Origin: Bacteroidaceae bacterium
Lineage (GTDB): Bacteria > Bacteroidota > Bacteroidia > Bacteroidales > Bacteroidaceae
Direction of reading: 5' to 3'
DNA length: 64,000 bases
Assembly (NCBI GenBank): GCA_024398715.1
Contig: JAKSIP010000006.1
Location: forward strand, 1 to 64,000
A program made the position numbers and the translations under genes. Shown piece after piece: positions 19,087 through 29,530 of this stretch (positions are counted from its first letter, which is position 1; every line of letters begins with the position of its first letter). A model generated the notes under the pieces. It was not told where the DNA came from and did no database searches. It saw nothing but the letters and a program-made list of their open reading frames with translations.

Positions 19087-20441
19087 GCCGGGTTCATGTG
19101 TTTCAATTTTCCAAGAAGATTGATTAGGAACGGTACTGTAAGAACCAGCGCCGCTATGTCCGCCAACGGAAGTCCAAGCCAGACTCCGTCAAGTCCTACG
19201 GCCTTTGGCAGAAAGATAACAATAGGGATAACAAATATCACCTGACGGCACAAAGACAGCATTATTGATATTGAAGGCTTTCCAATGCTTTGGAACAAAG
19301 ACGTAGATACAATGATAAAACCTACAACCGGGAAAAACATCATCATAATCCGCATGGCTCTGGAAGAAATTTCCATCAGGTTCTGATCTGTAGTGAACAG
19401 TCTGGACACCAGCCCGGGAATTGTTTGGGCAACAACAAAAGCAAAGCATGTCACAATTGTTGCTGCTATCACCGAATATTTGTATACCTTGATGACAAGT
19501 GCACCACGACGGGCACCATAGTTATAGCCTGCAATAGGCTGCAATCCTTGCGTAATGCCAAGAACTATCATTACAAAAACCAGCACCATGCTGTTTGCTA
19601 TACCGAAAGCGGCAACACTCAGATCTCCTCCGTATTTTATCAGGCTCACATTGATAAAGAGATTGACAAGGCACGCGGCACTGTTCATAAGACATGGAGA
19701 CAATCCTATACCGAGTCCCTGCCAAACCAGATGCATATCAAGTTTGAAATAGCCACGCATGATACGTACTTCCAGTTTCGGGTCAACCATTTGGCGCAAT
19801 TCCCAGATGAAACATATAAACTGCGATATTACCGTGGCATAAGCGGCTCCGCTTATTCCCCAATGGAACACCATTATGAACAGATAGTCAAGGAATATGT
19901 TAAGCACAACAGACGTAATCATGGAAAACATAGCCTTTTTTGGGAAGCCTATGGCACGCAATGCAAAGTTATATCCAAAGTAAAGATGTGTCACAACATT
20001 GCTCCATAAGATAACGCGCATGTATTCACGGGCATATCCAATGGTAGATTCTGTTGCACCGAATAATAGCAGAGCTTTGTCAAGAAAGATCAGCATAACC
20101 ATCCCATACAGAACACCAACAATAATGTTAAGTATAAGACTGTTGGACAACAAGCGTCTGGCATGGTCAATATTATTCTCTCCGAGTTTTATTGACACCA
20201 ATGTTGAGAGTCCCACACCGACCATTGCCCCCAATGCAACTGAAAGGTTAACGAACGGAAGGGTGATGGCAAGTCCTGACAATGCCAGGGCATCAACTCC
20301 CTGCCCTATAAAAGCTCTGTCCGCAACATTATACAGGGACATGGCCACCTGAGCTATTATAGCCGGAACAGCAAAAGAAATTAACAGAGCTTTGATATTG
20401 GTGCTTGACAAGGATTTGGGCGAATTATCTATATATTTCAT
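19083..20441 (-). CDS. MATE-family multidrug/cation antiporter
   Basis: 452 aa, the normal length, with about twelve hydrophobic helices in two MatE halves. The N-terminal half has IKALLISFAVPAIIAQVAM and NVADRAFIGQGVDALALSGL; the second half starts near LGIGLSPCLMNSAACLVNLF and has GITQGLQPIAGYNYGARRG, a MATE hallmark. It would export cationic compounds using Na+ or H+; the substrate cannot be read from sequence. It is convergent with the 16336 gene and divergent from mnmA. Confidence 0.93.
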   Translation of the reverse strand: MKYIDNSPKSLSSTNIKALLISFAVPAIIAQVAMSLYNVADRAFIGQGVDALALSGLAITLPFVNLSVALGAMVGVGLSTLVSIKLGENNIDHARRLLSNSLILNIIVGVLYGMVMLIFLDKALLLFGATESTIGYAREYMRVILWSNVVTHLYFGYNFALRAIGFPKKAMFSMITSVVLNIFLDYLFIMVFHWGISGAAYATVISQFICFIWELRQMVDPKLEVRIMRGYFKLDMHLVWQGLGIGLSPCLMNSAACLVNLFINVSLIKYGGDLSVAAFGIANSMVLVFVMIVLGITQGLQPIAGYNYGARRGALVIKVYKYSVIAATIVTCFAFVVAQTIPGLVSRLFTTDQNLMEISSRAMRIMMMFFPVVGFIIVSTSLFQSIGKPSISIMLSLCRQVIFVIPIVIFLPKAVGLDGVWLGLPLADIAALVLTVPFLINLLGKLKHMNPA

Positions 20442-20487
20442 GCTAAAAATTTTGAGACCGCAAAATTAGTAAAAAAACAGCACATAC

Positions 20488-20518
20488 ATTGCCAACACTA
20501 TAAAAAAGAGTATCTTTG
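20488..20518 (+). promoter_or_regulatory. mnmA promoter (-33 ATTG, -7 TATCTTTG)
   Basis: TATCTTTG at 20511-20518 fits TAnnTTTG. ATTG at 20488-20491 is a one-mismatch -33 element at 19 nt spacing. The ATG of mnmA is only 6 nt after the -7 box, so the transcript would be leaderless or nearly so. Confidence 0.55.
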
Positions 20519-20524
20519 TAGTCA

Positions 20525-21661
20525 ATGGGAACATTGTCTGACAAAAGAATAGTAGTAGGAATGAGCGGTGGAATAGATTCCACCTGTTGTGTAGCTTTGC
20601 TCAAAGAACAGGGGTACACAGTCATAGGTGTAACCATAATCAACTGGTCAGATGGAGACAATATTCCACCATATGCATCAGAAGCACAGCGTGTAGCGGC
20701 AAAAATGGGGATTGAGCATCATATTGTTGACGCCCGCACGGAATTCAGAACAAGAATCATTGAGCCTTTCATTGACAGTTACATCAATGGTTTTACTCCG
20801 AATCCGTGTATTGAATGCAATCCGGAATTCAAATTCAGGACACTATTGGAATTTGCAGACAGAATAGGATGCAGCACTATTGCGACAGGACACTACGCTT
20901 CAACAGTCAGATACAGGGATACTGTTGCCATAGCTCCTGCAAAAGACAAGACAAAAGACCAGAGCTATTTCTTATGGAAATTGGGTCAGGACACATTGGA
21001 AAGAACAGTATTCCCATTAGCGGACTATACCAAACAGGAAATAAGGGAATACGCCCGCAAAGAAGGACTGGAAGAAAAGAATCAGGAAAAGGAAAGTATG
21101 GAAATCTGTTTTATCAGAGATGATTACCGCAGTTTTATCAAGGAACAGGTTCCGGATATAGATAAAAGAATAGGAGCAGGAGATTTTGTAAATAAAGAGG
21201 GGCAGAAAATTGGACGGCACAAAGGATACCCGTTCTACACAATCGGTCAAAGGAAAGGACTGGAAGTGGCATTCGGCGCACCCAGATATGTCATCAAGCT
21301 GAATCCGAAAGCCAACACTGTAATGTTAGGGTTGGAAGACGATTTGAAAACAGAATATATGCAAATGGAACATCCTTCTTTCATAACATCTGTTGAAGAC
21401 ATACAGGAAGGAATCCGTAACAGACACATCAGTATAAAAATACGCTACAGGAGCAAAGCGGTAATATGCAGAGATCTTGTTGAAATAAAAGACAACTTAT
21501 GGATAGTGCGTTTTGAAGAACCTGTGCAGGCAGTAACTCCCGGTCAATACGCCGTTTTTTACTCCAACGCAGACAATCTGCCAATAATAGGAGGTGCAAA
21601 AATAGCATCACAACGTGGAATAGCACAATACATTAACACCCTAAAAGACCAAGTACTTTGA
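20525..21661 (+). CDS. mnmA: tRNA-specific 2-thiouridylase MnmA
   Basis: Inserts sulfur at position 2 of wobble U34 in tRNA-Lys/Glu/Gln, using ATP and a relayed persulfide. 378 aa. The PP-loop ATPase motif is VGMSGGIDSTCCVALL (about residues 11-26). The two catalytic Cys are in NPCIECN and MEICFIRDDYRSF. The family phrases ATGHYAS, KDQSYFLWKL and HKGYPFYTIGQRKGL are present, followed by the C-terminal beta-barrel. Bacteroidetes often carry two mnmA paralogues; only this one is in the window. It heads mnmA-xseA-xseB; the xseA start overlaps its stop. Confidence 0.95.
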   Translation: MGTLSDKRIVVGMSGGIDSTCCVALLKEQGYTVIGVTIINWSDGDNIPPYASEAQRVAAKMGIEHHIVDARTEFRTRIIEPFIDSYINGFTPNPCIECNPEFKFRTLLEFADRIGCSTIATGHYASTVRYRDTVAIAPAKDKTKDQSYFLWKLGQDTLERTVFPLADYTKQEIREYARKEGLEEKNQEKESMEICFIRDDYRSFIKEQVPDIDKRIGAGDFVNKEGQKIGRHKGYPFYTIGQRKGLEVAFGAPRYVIKLNPKANTVMLGLEDDLKTEYMQMEHPSFITSVEDIQEGIRNRHISIKIRYRSKAVICRDLVEIKDNLWIVRFEEPVQAVTPGQYAVFYSNADNLPIIGGAKIASQRGIAQYINTLKDQVL

Positions 21662-22965
21662 AAACAGCAGTTACACTAAAAGAGTTCAATGATCTTGTAA
21701 GAGAGATTATAGACAATTACATGCCCTCGGAATACTGGGTGGAAGCGGAGATTTTCAATATTTCCGTACAGCGTACATCCGGTCATTGTTACCTTGAACT
21801 GGTACAGAAAGACCCTGGCACTCAGAAAATAGTTGCTCAGGCAAAAGCCAATATATGGAATTTCACCTACATGAAAATCTGCAGCAAGTTCGAAAGAGTT
21901 ACCGGGAACCGTCTTGCAGCAGGAATGAAAATACTGTTCTGCGCCAAAGCATCGTTTCACCAGGTATATGGATACTCTCTGAACATTACTGACATTGACC
22001 CCACATATACTTTGGGAGACCGCGAAAGAAGAAGAAAAGAAATATTGGACCGCCTTACTGCAGAAGGAATCATAGATTTGAACAAAACTCTGCAATTTCC
22101 CGATGTACCTGGTCGCATTGCAGTCATTTCTTCCGAAACCGCCGCTGGATACGGAGATTTCTGCAATCAGTTGCAGAATAACATATATGGGTTCAAGTTT
22201 GAAATAGGGCTATTCCAATCTGCCATGCAGGGCGATGCCACCGAAAACGGGGTCATTTCAGCGTTGGATTCCATATACGCCCAATTGGAGAAGTGGGATG
22301 TAGTTGTAATAATACGCGGCGGTGGAGCCACCAGCGATTTGGATTGCTTTGATTCATATACCATAGCGGCAAACATTGCAAATTTCCCGTTACCGGTTAT
22401 AGTTGGTATCGGACATGAAAGGGATGTCACAATATTGGATTACGTTGCCCACACCCGCGTCAAAACTCCAACCGCTGCCGCAGAACTTATCATCCAGCAT
22501 ATGTTGGACGCACTTATGGAACTCAATGGTCTTGAAGAGCGACTTGTCAGCAATGTAACAGACATGCTGGATAAAGAAAGTACCAGACTGAAACTTATTA
22601 TCCAAAGGCTTCCGTCTCTCTATGCGGTAATGAAAGAAAGACAGACTGCAAAATTGAACAATATGACAGACCGGATGTCAAACGGGCTTAGAAGGGATTG
22701 CACGGAAAAGGCACACTCCCTGGAGAATTATTCCATCAGACTGGGAAACAGCGCATCGGTTTTGATAACTCAGGCAAAATACAAACTGGAGCTGATTGAA
22801 GAACGTATTGAAAGTGCAAATCCCAAACGGATTCTGAGCAAAGGATATTCCCTTACTCTGAAAGACGGTCATGCGGTCACCGGTGCAAAGATGTTAAAAG
22901 ACGGGGATATCATTACAACCCGTTTTGCCGACGGCACAGTAAACAGTGTAATCAAAAACAAATAA
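21658..22965 (+). CDS. xseA: Exodeoxyribonuclease VII large subunit
   Basis: Catalytic subunit of ExoVII, which degrades single-stranded DNA in both directions. 435 aa. An N-terminal OB-fold (YWVEAEIFNISVQRTSGHCY) is followed by the Exonuc_VII_L catalytic region with RGGGATSDLDCFD and VIVGIGHERDVTILDYVAH, then long coiled-coil helices and the ending KGYSLTLKDG. The start is a TTG (21658-21660) overlapping the mnmA stop as TTGA. The next ATG (21721) would delete conserved N-terminal residues LKEFNDLVREII, so the TTG is preferred. Confidence 0.95.
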   Translation: MKTAVTLKEFNDLVREIIDNYMPSEYWVEAEIFNISVQRTSGHCYLELVQKDPGTQKIVAQAKANIWNFTYMKICSKFERVTGNRLAAGMKILFCAKASFHQVYGYSLNITDIDPTYTLGDRERRRKEILDRLTAEGIIDLNKTLQFPDVPGRIAVISSETAAGYGDFCNQLQNNIYGFKFEIGLFQSAMQGDATENGVISALDSIYAQLEKWDVVVIIRGGGATSDLDCFDSYTIAANIANFPLPVIVGIGHERDVTILDYVAHTRVKTPTAAAELIIQHMLDALMELNGLEERLVSNVTDMLDKESTRLKLIIQRLPSLYAVMKERQTAKLNNMTDRMSNGLRRDCTEKAHSLENYSIRLGNSASVLITQAKYKLELIEERIESANPKRILSKGYSLTLKDGHAVTGAKMLKDGDIITTRFADGTVNSVIKNK

Positions 22966-22984
22966 ATAAAATACAAATTGGACT

Positions 22985-23185
22985 ATGGAACAGAACAAAA
23001 ACATGAAGTATGGCCAGGCCATTGGAAGAATTGAAGAAATTGTAAATCAGATTGAGCAGGGGAAACTTGATATTGACTCTGTTACAGAAAGTATAAAAGA
23101 AGCCCAACAGTTAATTCAATTGTGCAAGGACAAACTGTTGAGAACAGAAGAAGAGGTAAATAAAATTATTGGAGAAAAACAATAA
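22985..23185 (+). CDS. xseB: Exodeoxyribonuclease VII small subunit
   Basis: 66 aa helical protein that binds the coiled-coil of XseA and activates ExoVII. Family pattern: YGQAIGRIEEIVNQIEQGKL followed by DIDSVTESIKEAQQLIQLCK and DKLLRTEEEV. It lies 19 nt after xseA. The ilvE promoter begins immediately after its stop. Confidence 0.94.
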   Translation: MEQNKNMKYGQAIGRIEEIVNQIEQGKLDIDSVTESIKEAQQLIQLCKDKLLRTEEEVNKIIGEKQ

Positions 23186-23191
23186 TTTGCG

Positions 23192-23199
23192 TACCTTTG
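23192..23199 (+). promoter_or_regulatory. ilvE promoter -7 box
   Basis: TACCTTTG matches TAnnTTTG exactly, 31 nt before the ilvE ATG and just after the xseB stop. A poor -33 (ATTG at about 23168) lies inside xseB. Confidence 0.55.
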
Positions 23200-23230
23200 C
23201 AATCAGAAAATTGACAAATAAAATATAGAA

Positions 23231-24253
23231 ATGAAAAATCTTGATTGGTCAAATCTGTCATTCGGTTATATTAAGACAGATTGGAATGTACGTTGCTGGT
23301 TCAAGAACGGGGCATGGGGTCCCATTGAAGAATCAGACAGTGAGTTTTTCCCTATCCATATTGCAGCTTCAAGCCTGCATTACGGACAGGAAGCGTTTGA
23401 GGGACTTAAAGCTTTTCGCGGCAAAGACGGTAAGGTACGCATCTTCCGCATGGAAGCAAATGCAGAACGTCTCCAGAGTACATGTCGCGCAACACTTATG
23501 CCTGAATTGCCAACAGAAACTTTCTGCGCAATGGTAAAAAAAGTTGTAGAACTCAACAAGGACTTTATTCCTCCATACGAAAGCGGTGCTTCACTTTACA
23601 TACGTCCGTTGATTATAGGTACAGGTATCACAGTTGGTGTAAAACCGGCAGATGAATACCTTGCAGTAATATTTGTAACTCCGGTAGGTCCGTATTTCAA
23701 GGGCGGTTTCTCTGTAAATCCGTACGCTCTGGTACGTTCCTATGACCGTTCAGCACCTCTTGGAATGGGTAAATATAAAGTAGGCGGCAACTATGCAGCC
23801 AGCCTTTATGCAAACCGCATTGCACATGAGAAAGGCTACTGCAGTGAATTCTACCTTGACGCAAAAGAGAAAAAATACATTGACGAATGCGGTGCAGCCA
23901 ACTTTATCGGCATCAAGCAGGGTACATACGTTACTCCCAAATCAGAATCAATTCTGCCTTCAATTACAAACAAGAGTCTTATGCAGCTTGCAAAAGACAA
24001 CGGCATGAAAGTTGAGCAGCGCCAGATTCCTCTGGAAGAACTTCTTGAGATGGACGAGGCCGGTGCTTGCGGTACAGCAGCCGTTATCTCTCCTATTGAA
24101 AGAATTGATGACATCGAACTTGGCAAATCTTACGTTATTGCAAAAGACGGCAAACCGGGTCCTGTACTTACAAAACTGTACAACCAGTTGCGTGCAATCC
24201 AGTACGGCGATGTTGCCGATCCGCATAACTGGGTAACCGTATTGGATTTCTGA
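23231..24253 (+). CDS. ilvE: Branched-chain amino acid aminotransferase
   Basis: PLP-dependent fold type IV transaminase for the last step of Leu, Ile and Val synthesis. 340 aa, typical of the long BCAT-II-like form in Bacteroidetes. Landmarks: [47 protein letters not shown], the PLP-lysine region [40 protein letters not shown] and [12 protein letters not shown]. The trmB start overlaps its stop (TGATG). Confidence 0.96.
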   Translation: MKNLDWSNLSFGYIKTDWNVRCWFKNGAWGPIEESDSEFFPIHIAASSLHYGQEAFEGLKAFRGKDGKVRIFRMEANAERLQSTCRATLMPELPTETFCAMVKKVVELNKDFIPPYESGASLYIRPLIIGTGITVGVKPADEYLAVIFVTPVGPYFKGGFSVNPYALVRSYDRSAPLGMGKYKVGGNYAASLYANRIAHEKGYCSEFYLDAKEKKYIDECGAANFIGIKQGTYVTPKSESILPSITNKSLMQLAKDNGMKVEQRQIPLEELLEMDEAGACGTAAVISPIERIDDIELGKSYVIAKDGKPGPVLTKLYNQLRAIQYGDVADPHNWVTVLDF

Positions 24254-25029
24254 TGGGAAAAAACAAACTGGCAAAGTTTGCAGACATGCAAACATATGCT
24301 AATGTATTTGAGTATCCGCACTCAGTAGCTGAGCAGATACCGTTTGAAAAAAGGGGCTGTTGGAACAGTTCCTTTTTTCACAATAGCAACCCCATTGTCA
24401 TTGAACTGGGATGCGGACGCGGAGAATACACGGTTGAACTGGCAAAGCTTTATCCCGACAGGAATTTCATAGGCATTGACATAAAGGGTGCCAGAATGTG
24501 GGCTGGTGCAACGCAGGCCATACGGCAGAACATTACGAATGTTGCATTTCTAAGGACCAACATAGAAATAATAGACCGTTTTTTTGCTGCTGGTGAAGTT
24601 AGCCAGATATGGCTCACATTTCCCGATCCCCAGATGAAGAAGTACACCAAGAGACTTACTTCTACCCCATTCCTTGAGCGTTACCGCAAGTTTCTTGTTC
24701 CGGACGGGGTAATCAATCTCAAGACCGACAGCAACTTCATGTACACATATACCAGTGCCATGGCGGATCACAATAACCTGCCGGTAATATACAACATTCA
24801 GAATATTGACGTATATTTGAAAGACAATACTGAAACGGAATTGAGTAAAATTCTGAATATCAGAACCTACTACGAACAGCAGTGGCGTGACCGCGGCATG
24901 ACCATCAAATATATAGCATTCTCCGTTCCTGAAGAATCAGTATTGACAGAACCGGAGATAGAAATAGAACTTGACACATACCGCAGTTACAACCGGAGCA
25001 AACGCAGCGGACTTGAAACAAGCAAATGA
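24253..25029 (+). CDS. trmB: tRNA (guanine-N7-)-methyltransferase
   Basis: Forms m7G46 in the tRNA variable loop using SAM. 258 aa. Rossmann SAM motif [16 protein letters not shown] (residues about 50-65), then [15 protein letters not shown], the family signature [18 protein letters not shown], and [13 protein letters not shown]. The ATG at 24253 overlaps the ilvE stop by one nt, and the end overlaps mrp as ATGA, so ilvE-trmB-mrp are translationally coupled. Confidence 0.95.
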   Translation: MGKNKLAKFADMQTYANVFEYPHSVAEQIPFEKRGCWNSSFFHNSNPIVIELGCGRGEYTVELAKLYPDRNFIGIDIKGARMWAGATQAIRQNITNVAFLRTNIEIIDRFFAAGEVSQIWLTFPDPQMKKYTKRLTSTPFLERYRKFLVPDGVINLKTDSNFMYTYTSAMADHNNLPVIYNIQNIDVYLKDNTETELSKILNIRTYYEQQWRDRGMTIKYIAFSVPEESVLTEPEIEIELDTYRSYNRSKRSGLETSK

Positions 25030-26081
25030 TAAAGACAATGACAATATATCCCAATCTCATAAAAGAAGCATTGGCTCAAGTCAAGTATCCTTCAAAAGGA
25101 AAGAATCTGATTGAGCTGGATATGGTTGAAGACGACATCCGCATTGACGGTAACAAGGTTTCTTTTTCTCTTATATTTGAAAAAGAGACAGACCCTTTCA
25201 TCAAATCCATAATCCGCAGTGCTGAAACACAAGTCAAACTCTACACCAGTAACGACACACAGGTTGAAATCAAAATAAAAACCCTGCAGGCCCCGCGCCC
25301 GGCAGAATCCGAATTACTCCCCGGAGTAAAACACATCATCGCAGTGGCATCGGGGAAAGGCGGTGTAGGAAAATCCACAGTATCTGCAAACCTTGCCATA
25401 GCTCTGGCCAAACAGGGATACAGCGTAGGTCTGCTTGATGCCGATATATTCGGGCCCTCCATCCCGAAAATGTTCCATATTGAAGACGCCCGTCCATATT
25501 CTGAGAACATTGACGGCCGAGATCTGATAATTCCTATTGAAAAATACGGAATAAAGACCCTTTCCATCGGTTTTTTTGTTGATCCCGCCCAAGCCGTCCT
25601 ATGGAGAGGTGCAATGGCAAGCAATGCTTTGAAACAGCTTATTGCCGATGCCGCCTGGGGACCGCTTGACTATTTTCTGATTGACCTCCCGCCGGGAACA
25701 AGCGACATTCATCTTACTCTTGTACAGACATTGGGTCTGAGCGGCGCCATAGTGGTAAGCACTCCGCAAGAAGTTGCTCTTGCCGACGCACGTAAGGGAA
25801 TCGACATGTTCACCAACCCAAAGGTAAACGTTCCAATTCTTGGACTTGTTGAAAACATGGCATGGTTCACTCCTGCCGAATTGCCAAACAACAGATACTA
25901 CATTTTTGGTAAAGAAGGATGCAAGAGACTTGCAGAGCAGATGAATGTACCGCTTCTTGGACAGATTCCACTTGTACAGAGTATCTGTCAGGGCGGCGAT
26001 GACGGTGAACCGGTTGCATTGGATGAGAATTCAGTGACAGGTAAAGCATTCCTGGACATTGCGCTGAAACTTGCACAATAA
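25026..26081 (+). CDS. mrp: Mrp/ApbC-family iron-sulfur cluster carrier ATPase
   Basis: P-loop ATPase thought to carry and deliver Fe-S clusters. 351 aa: an N-terminal MIP18/DUF59 domain (residues 1-90) and a deviant Walker A GKGGVGKS (110-117), followed by [43 protein letters not shown] and GLVENMAWF. The CxxC normally seen after that last phrase in many Mrp proteins is absent: the segment reads [20 protein letters not shown]. The start overlaps trmB (ATGA). Confidence 0.93.
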   Translation: MIKTMTIYPNLIKEALAQVKYPSKGKNLIELDMVEDDIRIDGNKVSFSLIFEKETDPFIKSIIRSAETQVKLYTSNDTQVEIKIKTLQAPRPAESELLPGVKHIIAVASGKGGVGKSTVSANLAIALAKQGYSVGLLDADIFGPSIPKMFHIEDARPYSENIDGRDLIIPIEKYGIKTLSIGFFVDPAQAVLWRGAMASNALKQLIADAAWGPLDYFLIDLPPGTSDIHLTLVQTLGLSGAIVVSTPQEVALADARKGIDMFTNPKVNVPILGLVENMAWFTPAELPNNRYYIFGKEGCKRLAEQMNVPLLGQIPLVQSICQGGDDGEPVALDENSVTGKAFLDIALKLAQ

Positions 26082-26106
26082 ATACAATTTATAAAACCGT
26101 TTGAAT

Positions 26107-27330
26107 ATGAACAGAACAACTTTTGGAATTGCATTGTTAGCATTTTTGCTTCCATGCACTATTTGCGCAAAGAAAGCCCAATGGGTAGGTACATGGGCAA
26201 CCGCAGAGCAATTGGTGGAACCGCACAACTGTCCGCCGTCACCCGGTCTTGGAGGCAATTCAATCCGCCAGATTGTACACACATCCATCTCCGGAAACAG
26301 AATCCGCCTCAAATTCTCCAATGAATTCAGCCAGGGGCCTGTAGAAATCAAAGCGGTGGAGATTGCAAAAGCTACAACAATGGGAGCCAGCAGCGATATT
26401 GTTGAAAACACAACACATGCTGTACTGTTTGGCGGACAACCTTCCGTTACAATTGCTCCGGGCGAATATGTAATAAGCGATGCCTTCTCTTACACGCTCG
26501 GAAGAGAAGAAAACATTGCCATTACCATGCATCTTGGAGAGGCATCTTCAACAAATATCACAGGACACCCCGGATCACGTACAACATCGTACATTGCAGA
26601 AGGTAACACAACAGATTTTTCAAATGCTGTAAAAACCGACCACTGGTATATTATCAATGCCATTGAAGTCTATTCAAAAACAGGTCAGGCAATTGTTGTA
26701 TTGGGAAACTCCATTACCGACGGACGCGGCACAACAACCAACGGACAGAACCGCTGGACAGATGTACTGGCACATAACCTTGGCAAGATGAATGGTACCG
26801 GACACATTTCAGTGCTCAACATGGGATTGGGCGGAAACTGTGTAATACGTGGCGGCCTTGGCGCACCTGCATCCAAACGTTACCAGAGAGATCTGTTTGA
26901 GCAAGGTGGTGTAAAATACATTATTCTCTTTGAAGGTATAAATGACTTGGGCGGAGCACGTAACGGAGAACAGACAGCCCAACAGATAATAGACATTTTC
27001 ACTCAGATTGCCCGGGAAGCAAAAGAAAAAGGAATCAAAGTGTTCGGAGCTACAGTTGCTCCATTCAAAGGCAACCGCGGATATTTCAACCCGGACCGCG
27101 AACACGGACGTCAGGTTCTGAACAACTGGATTAAAACGGCAGAACTCTTTGACGGATACATTGACATTGCCGCCGCTGTGTGCGATGCCGATGACCCAGA
27201 GCAGATGGACACAAAATATCTGTTTGAAAATGATTATCTGCACTACAATGCAGACGGATACCAGGTTATGGGCAAATATGCCGCTGAGCAAATATACCCG
27301 CTGCTTGACAAAGTAAAGAAGCACAAATAA
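26107..27330 (+). CDS. Secreted SGNH/GDSL-family esterase
   Basis: 407 aa from the ATG at 26107, with a signal peptide (TFGIALLAFLLPCTICAKK). An N-terminal beta-rich domain (about 20-190; WVGTWATAEQLVEPHNCPPS) precedes the hydrolase. Block I is VVLGNSITDGRGT (nucleophile Ser), block II Gly in NMGLGGN, block III Asn in FEGINDLGG, and block V DYLHYNADGY with the catalytic Asp and His. Related Bacteroidetes enzymes deacetylate plant polysaccharides; the substrate here is an inference. It ends 4 nt before the convergent rsmF-like gene. Confidence 0.88.
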   Translation: MNRTTFGIALLAFLLPCTICAKKAQWVGTWATAEQLVEPHNCPPSPGLGGNSIRQIVHTSISGNRIRLKFSNEFSQGPVEIKAVEIAKATTMGASSDIVENTTHAVLFGGQPSVTIAPGEYVISDAFSYTLGREENIAITMHLGEASSTNITGHPGSRTTSYIAEGNTTDFSNAVKTDHWYIINAIEVYSKTGQAIVVLGNSITDGRGTTTNGQNRWTDVLAHNLGKMNGTGHISVLNMGLGGNCVIRGGLGAPASKRYQRDLFEQGGVKYIILFEGINDLGGARNGEQTAQQIIDIFTQIAREAKEKGIKVFGATVAPFKGNRGYFNPDREHGRQVLNNWIKTAELFDGYIDIAAAVCDADDPEQMDTKYLFENDYLHYNADGYQVMGKYAAEQIYPLLDKVKKHK

Positions 27331-27334
27331 GAAA

Positions 27335-28711
27335 CTAAACAGGATTGTTTCTTATTTTCCAATATTCAGGATACAGGTTATTGGTTCTGTTTCCCAAATT
27401 TTTAACAAAGCCCAAGGGTTGGTTCCTGTATATAAGCAGAACAAAGCCCTTGGGTATATTGTTTTCAAGAACAACAGCATTACCCTGCAGATACAGGAGC
27501 GCAGTCCGCAAGTCGACCGGTGACTGCACAAAAGAGTCCTTATTAATTTCAGTACTGACCGCAAGAGAATGGGACGGGACAATATCCTTGCCTTTAATCT
27601 TTGCAACTTCTATTCCGCTGTACAGGACATATAGATTATCTGCAACCGTCTGAATAAAATCGGCATGTTCACACGGAACTGCAATAATTGAATCATTCAG
27701 ACATTTGAATCTGTAATCAGCATCATTGAGGATCCAATTACGGACACCGGCAGGAACAGAAAAATTCTGCTGTTTTGACTTACATTTAAGGTTTCTTGCC
27801 GGACCGTCACAAAATGGTTTGCGGACCGCACCCATAAAGAGTCCCTCACCTTTTGTTTTATGCTGATAGAAATGATATCCGTAAAGTCCATCCTTTGTTG
27901 CAGGTGTAATATTCCACTCGCTGCAGCAATCTACAGGCAGAGATTCGGCATTGAACTCAGACACTATTCTTTCAAGAATCTGTTCATCCTCATATTCATT
28001 GAATGTACAGGTACTGTAAACCAATATTCCCCCAGGTTTCAGACTATTCCATGCCGAGCTGACTATTTCCCATTGGCGTCTGGCACACATTTGCACATTC
28101 TCAGGGCTCCAGCATCCAATAGCCTGTTCATCGCGGCGGAACATGCCCTCTCCCGAACACGGGGCATCTACCAGGATAAAATCAAAGACAGGACCCAATG
28201 CGGCAATCTGGTCCGGAGCATTGCGTGTTACAACACAAGCCGGATTTCCCCACTTGACAATATTCTCGCAAAGTATGTTGGAACGTTGTTTGTTTATCTC
28301 ATTTGAAACCAGCAGGCTTCCTTTGGGCAACAAAGAAACAAGATGTGTTGATTTGCCTCCTGGAGCCGCGCATAAATCCAAAGCCCTTACCGGAGAGTTG
28401 GCATAGGTAGAAACTATCTGCTCCAAAAACATAGAAGATGCCTCTTGAACGTAGTACACTCCAGCATGGAACAAAGGATCTGCCGTGAAGGATGGTCTTG
28501 TTGCAAGATACCAGGCATTTCGGGCCCATGGAACCGGTTGGACACAATCCATGGATACAGGCATCAGAGCAGACACATTACCGTCCGACTTTACATTATT
28601 GAAACGGATAGATGTCACCACTTCCTGAGAAATGGCATCAAACAGCAACCCGGCCTGCTGCACGCCGAGTTGTTTTTCCATTTGTGCAATAAATTTTTCC
28701 GGCAGTACCAT
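27335..28711 (-). CDS. RsmF/NOL1-NOP2-Sun-type rRNA cytosine-C5 methyltransferase
   Basis: 458 aa SAM-dependent m5C RNA methyltransferase. SAM-binding motif LDLCAAPGGKSTHLVSLL, VSNEINKQRSNIL, the catalytic Cys regions DAPCSGEGMFRRDEQAI and VYSTCTFNEYEDEQIL, and a C-terminal PUA/RsmF_C-like part (about 310-458; LQGNAVVLENNIPKGFVLLI). Members modify 16S rRNA (C1407 for E. coli RsmF); the exact position here is unknown. A minus-strand TAACTTTG at 28726-28719 lies so close to the ATG that the transcript may be almost leaderless. Confidence 0.9.
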   Translation of the reverse strand: MVLPEKFIAQMEKQLGVQQAGLLFDAISQEVVTSIRFNNVKSDGNVSALMPVSMDCVQPVPWARNAWYLATRPSFTADPLFHAGVYYVQEASSMFLEQIVSTYANSPVRALDLCAAPGGKSTHLVSLLPKGSLLVSNEINKQRSNILCENIVKWGNPACVVTRNAPDQIAALGPVFDFILVDAPCSGEGMFRRDEQAIGCWSPENVQMCARRQWEIVSSAWNSLKPGGILVYSTCTFNEYEDEQILERIVSEFNAESLPVDCCSEWNITPATKDGLYGYHFYQHKTKGEGLFMGAVRKPFCDGPARNLKCKSKQQNFSVPAGVRNWILNDADYRFKCLNDSIIAVPCEHADFIQTVADNLYVLYSGIEVAKIKGKDIVPSHSLAVSTEINKDSFVQSPVDLRTALLYLQGNAVVLENNIPKGFVLLIYRNQPLGFVKNLGNRTNNLYPEYWKIRNNPV

Positions 28712-28786
28712 ACTGCTGCAAAGTTACATATTTGTTGCAACTTATTCGGAATGGAAAGAGTCTAATATGGGTAATTGGAAATAAAT

Positions 28787-29509
28787 ATGAAAAAACAACT
28801 CACACTTTTAGCCATTTTAGTAACGTTTCTTGCCAAAGCATCCGGAACAAACGTAACGTATCAGAATTCAGTGTCTTTCCCGGAAACGGTTTCAGATACA
28901 ATAGAAGACACCGGAATAACAGTATTGAGCGAATATGATTCAGACTCAATAACAGAGTTTGAAACTATAGTCAGTCCTTCAAATTCCAAACACACATCCA
29001 TCAATTTCAGTTTATGGCCTTTTTCATACTCCTATTCTACCGAGGAACCAGTAGGATTCAAAGATGCATTCAAGAGCTTTTTCAGAGAATTCAAGAACCT
29101 TGATTTCCCGTTTTTCATGTCAGGCGGATTACCTCCGATGCTAGGCACTATGCTCGGATTAAGCGTTGTTCCCATATTCCTGATATTATTCATAATTGCC
29201 GGTGCCGTAGCCTTGTATATGATTGGGAAAAATTCCAGGGAAAAAGAAAAAGAAAAAGAGAAAAGAAATGCAGACAAAGCTTTTGACAGCAAACAGGAAT
29301 ATCACAACAACAAAGAAGGCAACAGTTTTACAAGAGTGGACCAGTACAATGAAAAAAAGAATAAAGCTCTTGTGCTCATAATTTGTGGAGGAATATTATT
29401 ATTTTTGTCAGTTGTTATTCGCGATTCATGGCTATTCATGATTGGAGCGATAGCATTGATGATAATTGGAATTGTAAATTATTTCTCAAGCATATCATCA
29501 AGGAAATAA
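28787..29509 (+). CDS. Membrane protein of ECF-sigma locus, unknown function
   Basis: 240 aa from the ATG at 28787; an in-frame TTG lies 12 nt upstream. A signal peptide (QLTLLAILVTFLAKASGT) is followed by a Ser/Thr/Glu-rich periplasmic stretch. A transmembrane helix (GLSVVPIFLILFIIAGAVAL, about 128-147) leads to a strongly charged loop (EKEKEKEKRNADKAFDSKQE), then two more helices (LVLIICGGILLFLSVVI and LFMIGAIALMIIGIVNYF). It resembles the small membrane proteins that Bacteroides encode in front of ECF sigma genes (DUF6249-like, from memory). The sigma gene starts 21 nt later. Confidence 0.6.
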   Translation: MKKQLTLLAILVTFLAKASGTNVTYQNSVSFPETVSDTIEDTGITVLSEYDSDSITEFETIVSPSNSKHTSINFSLWPFSYSYSTEEPVGFKDAFKSFFREFKNLDFPFFMSGGLPPMLGTMLGLSVVPIFLILFIIAGAVALYMIGKNSREKEKEKEKRNADKAFDSKQEYHNNKEGNSFTRVDQYNEKKNKALVLIICGGILLFLSVVIRDSWLFMIGAIALMIIGIVNYFSSISSRK

Positions 29510-29530
29510 AGTTACAAATATATCAGACTG

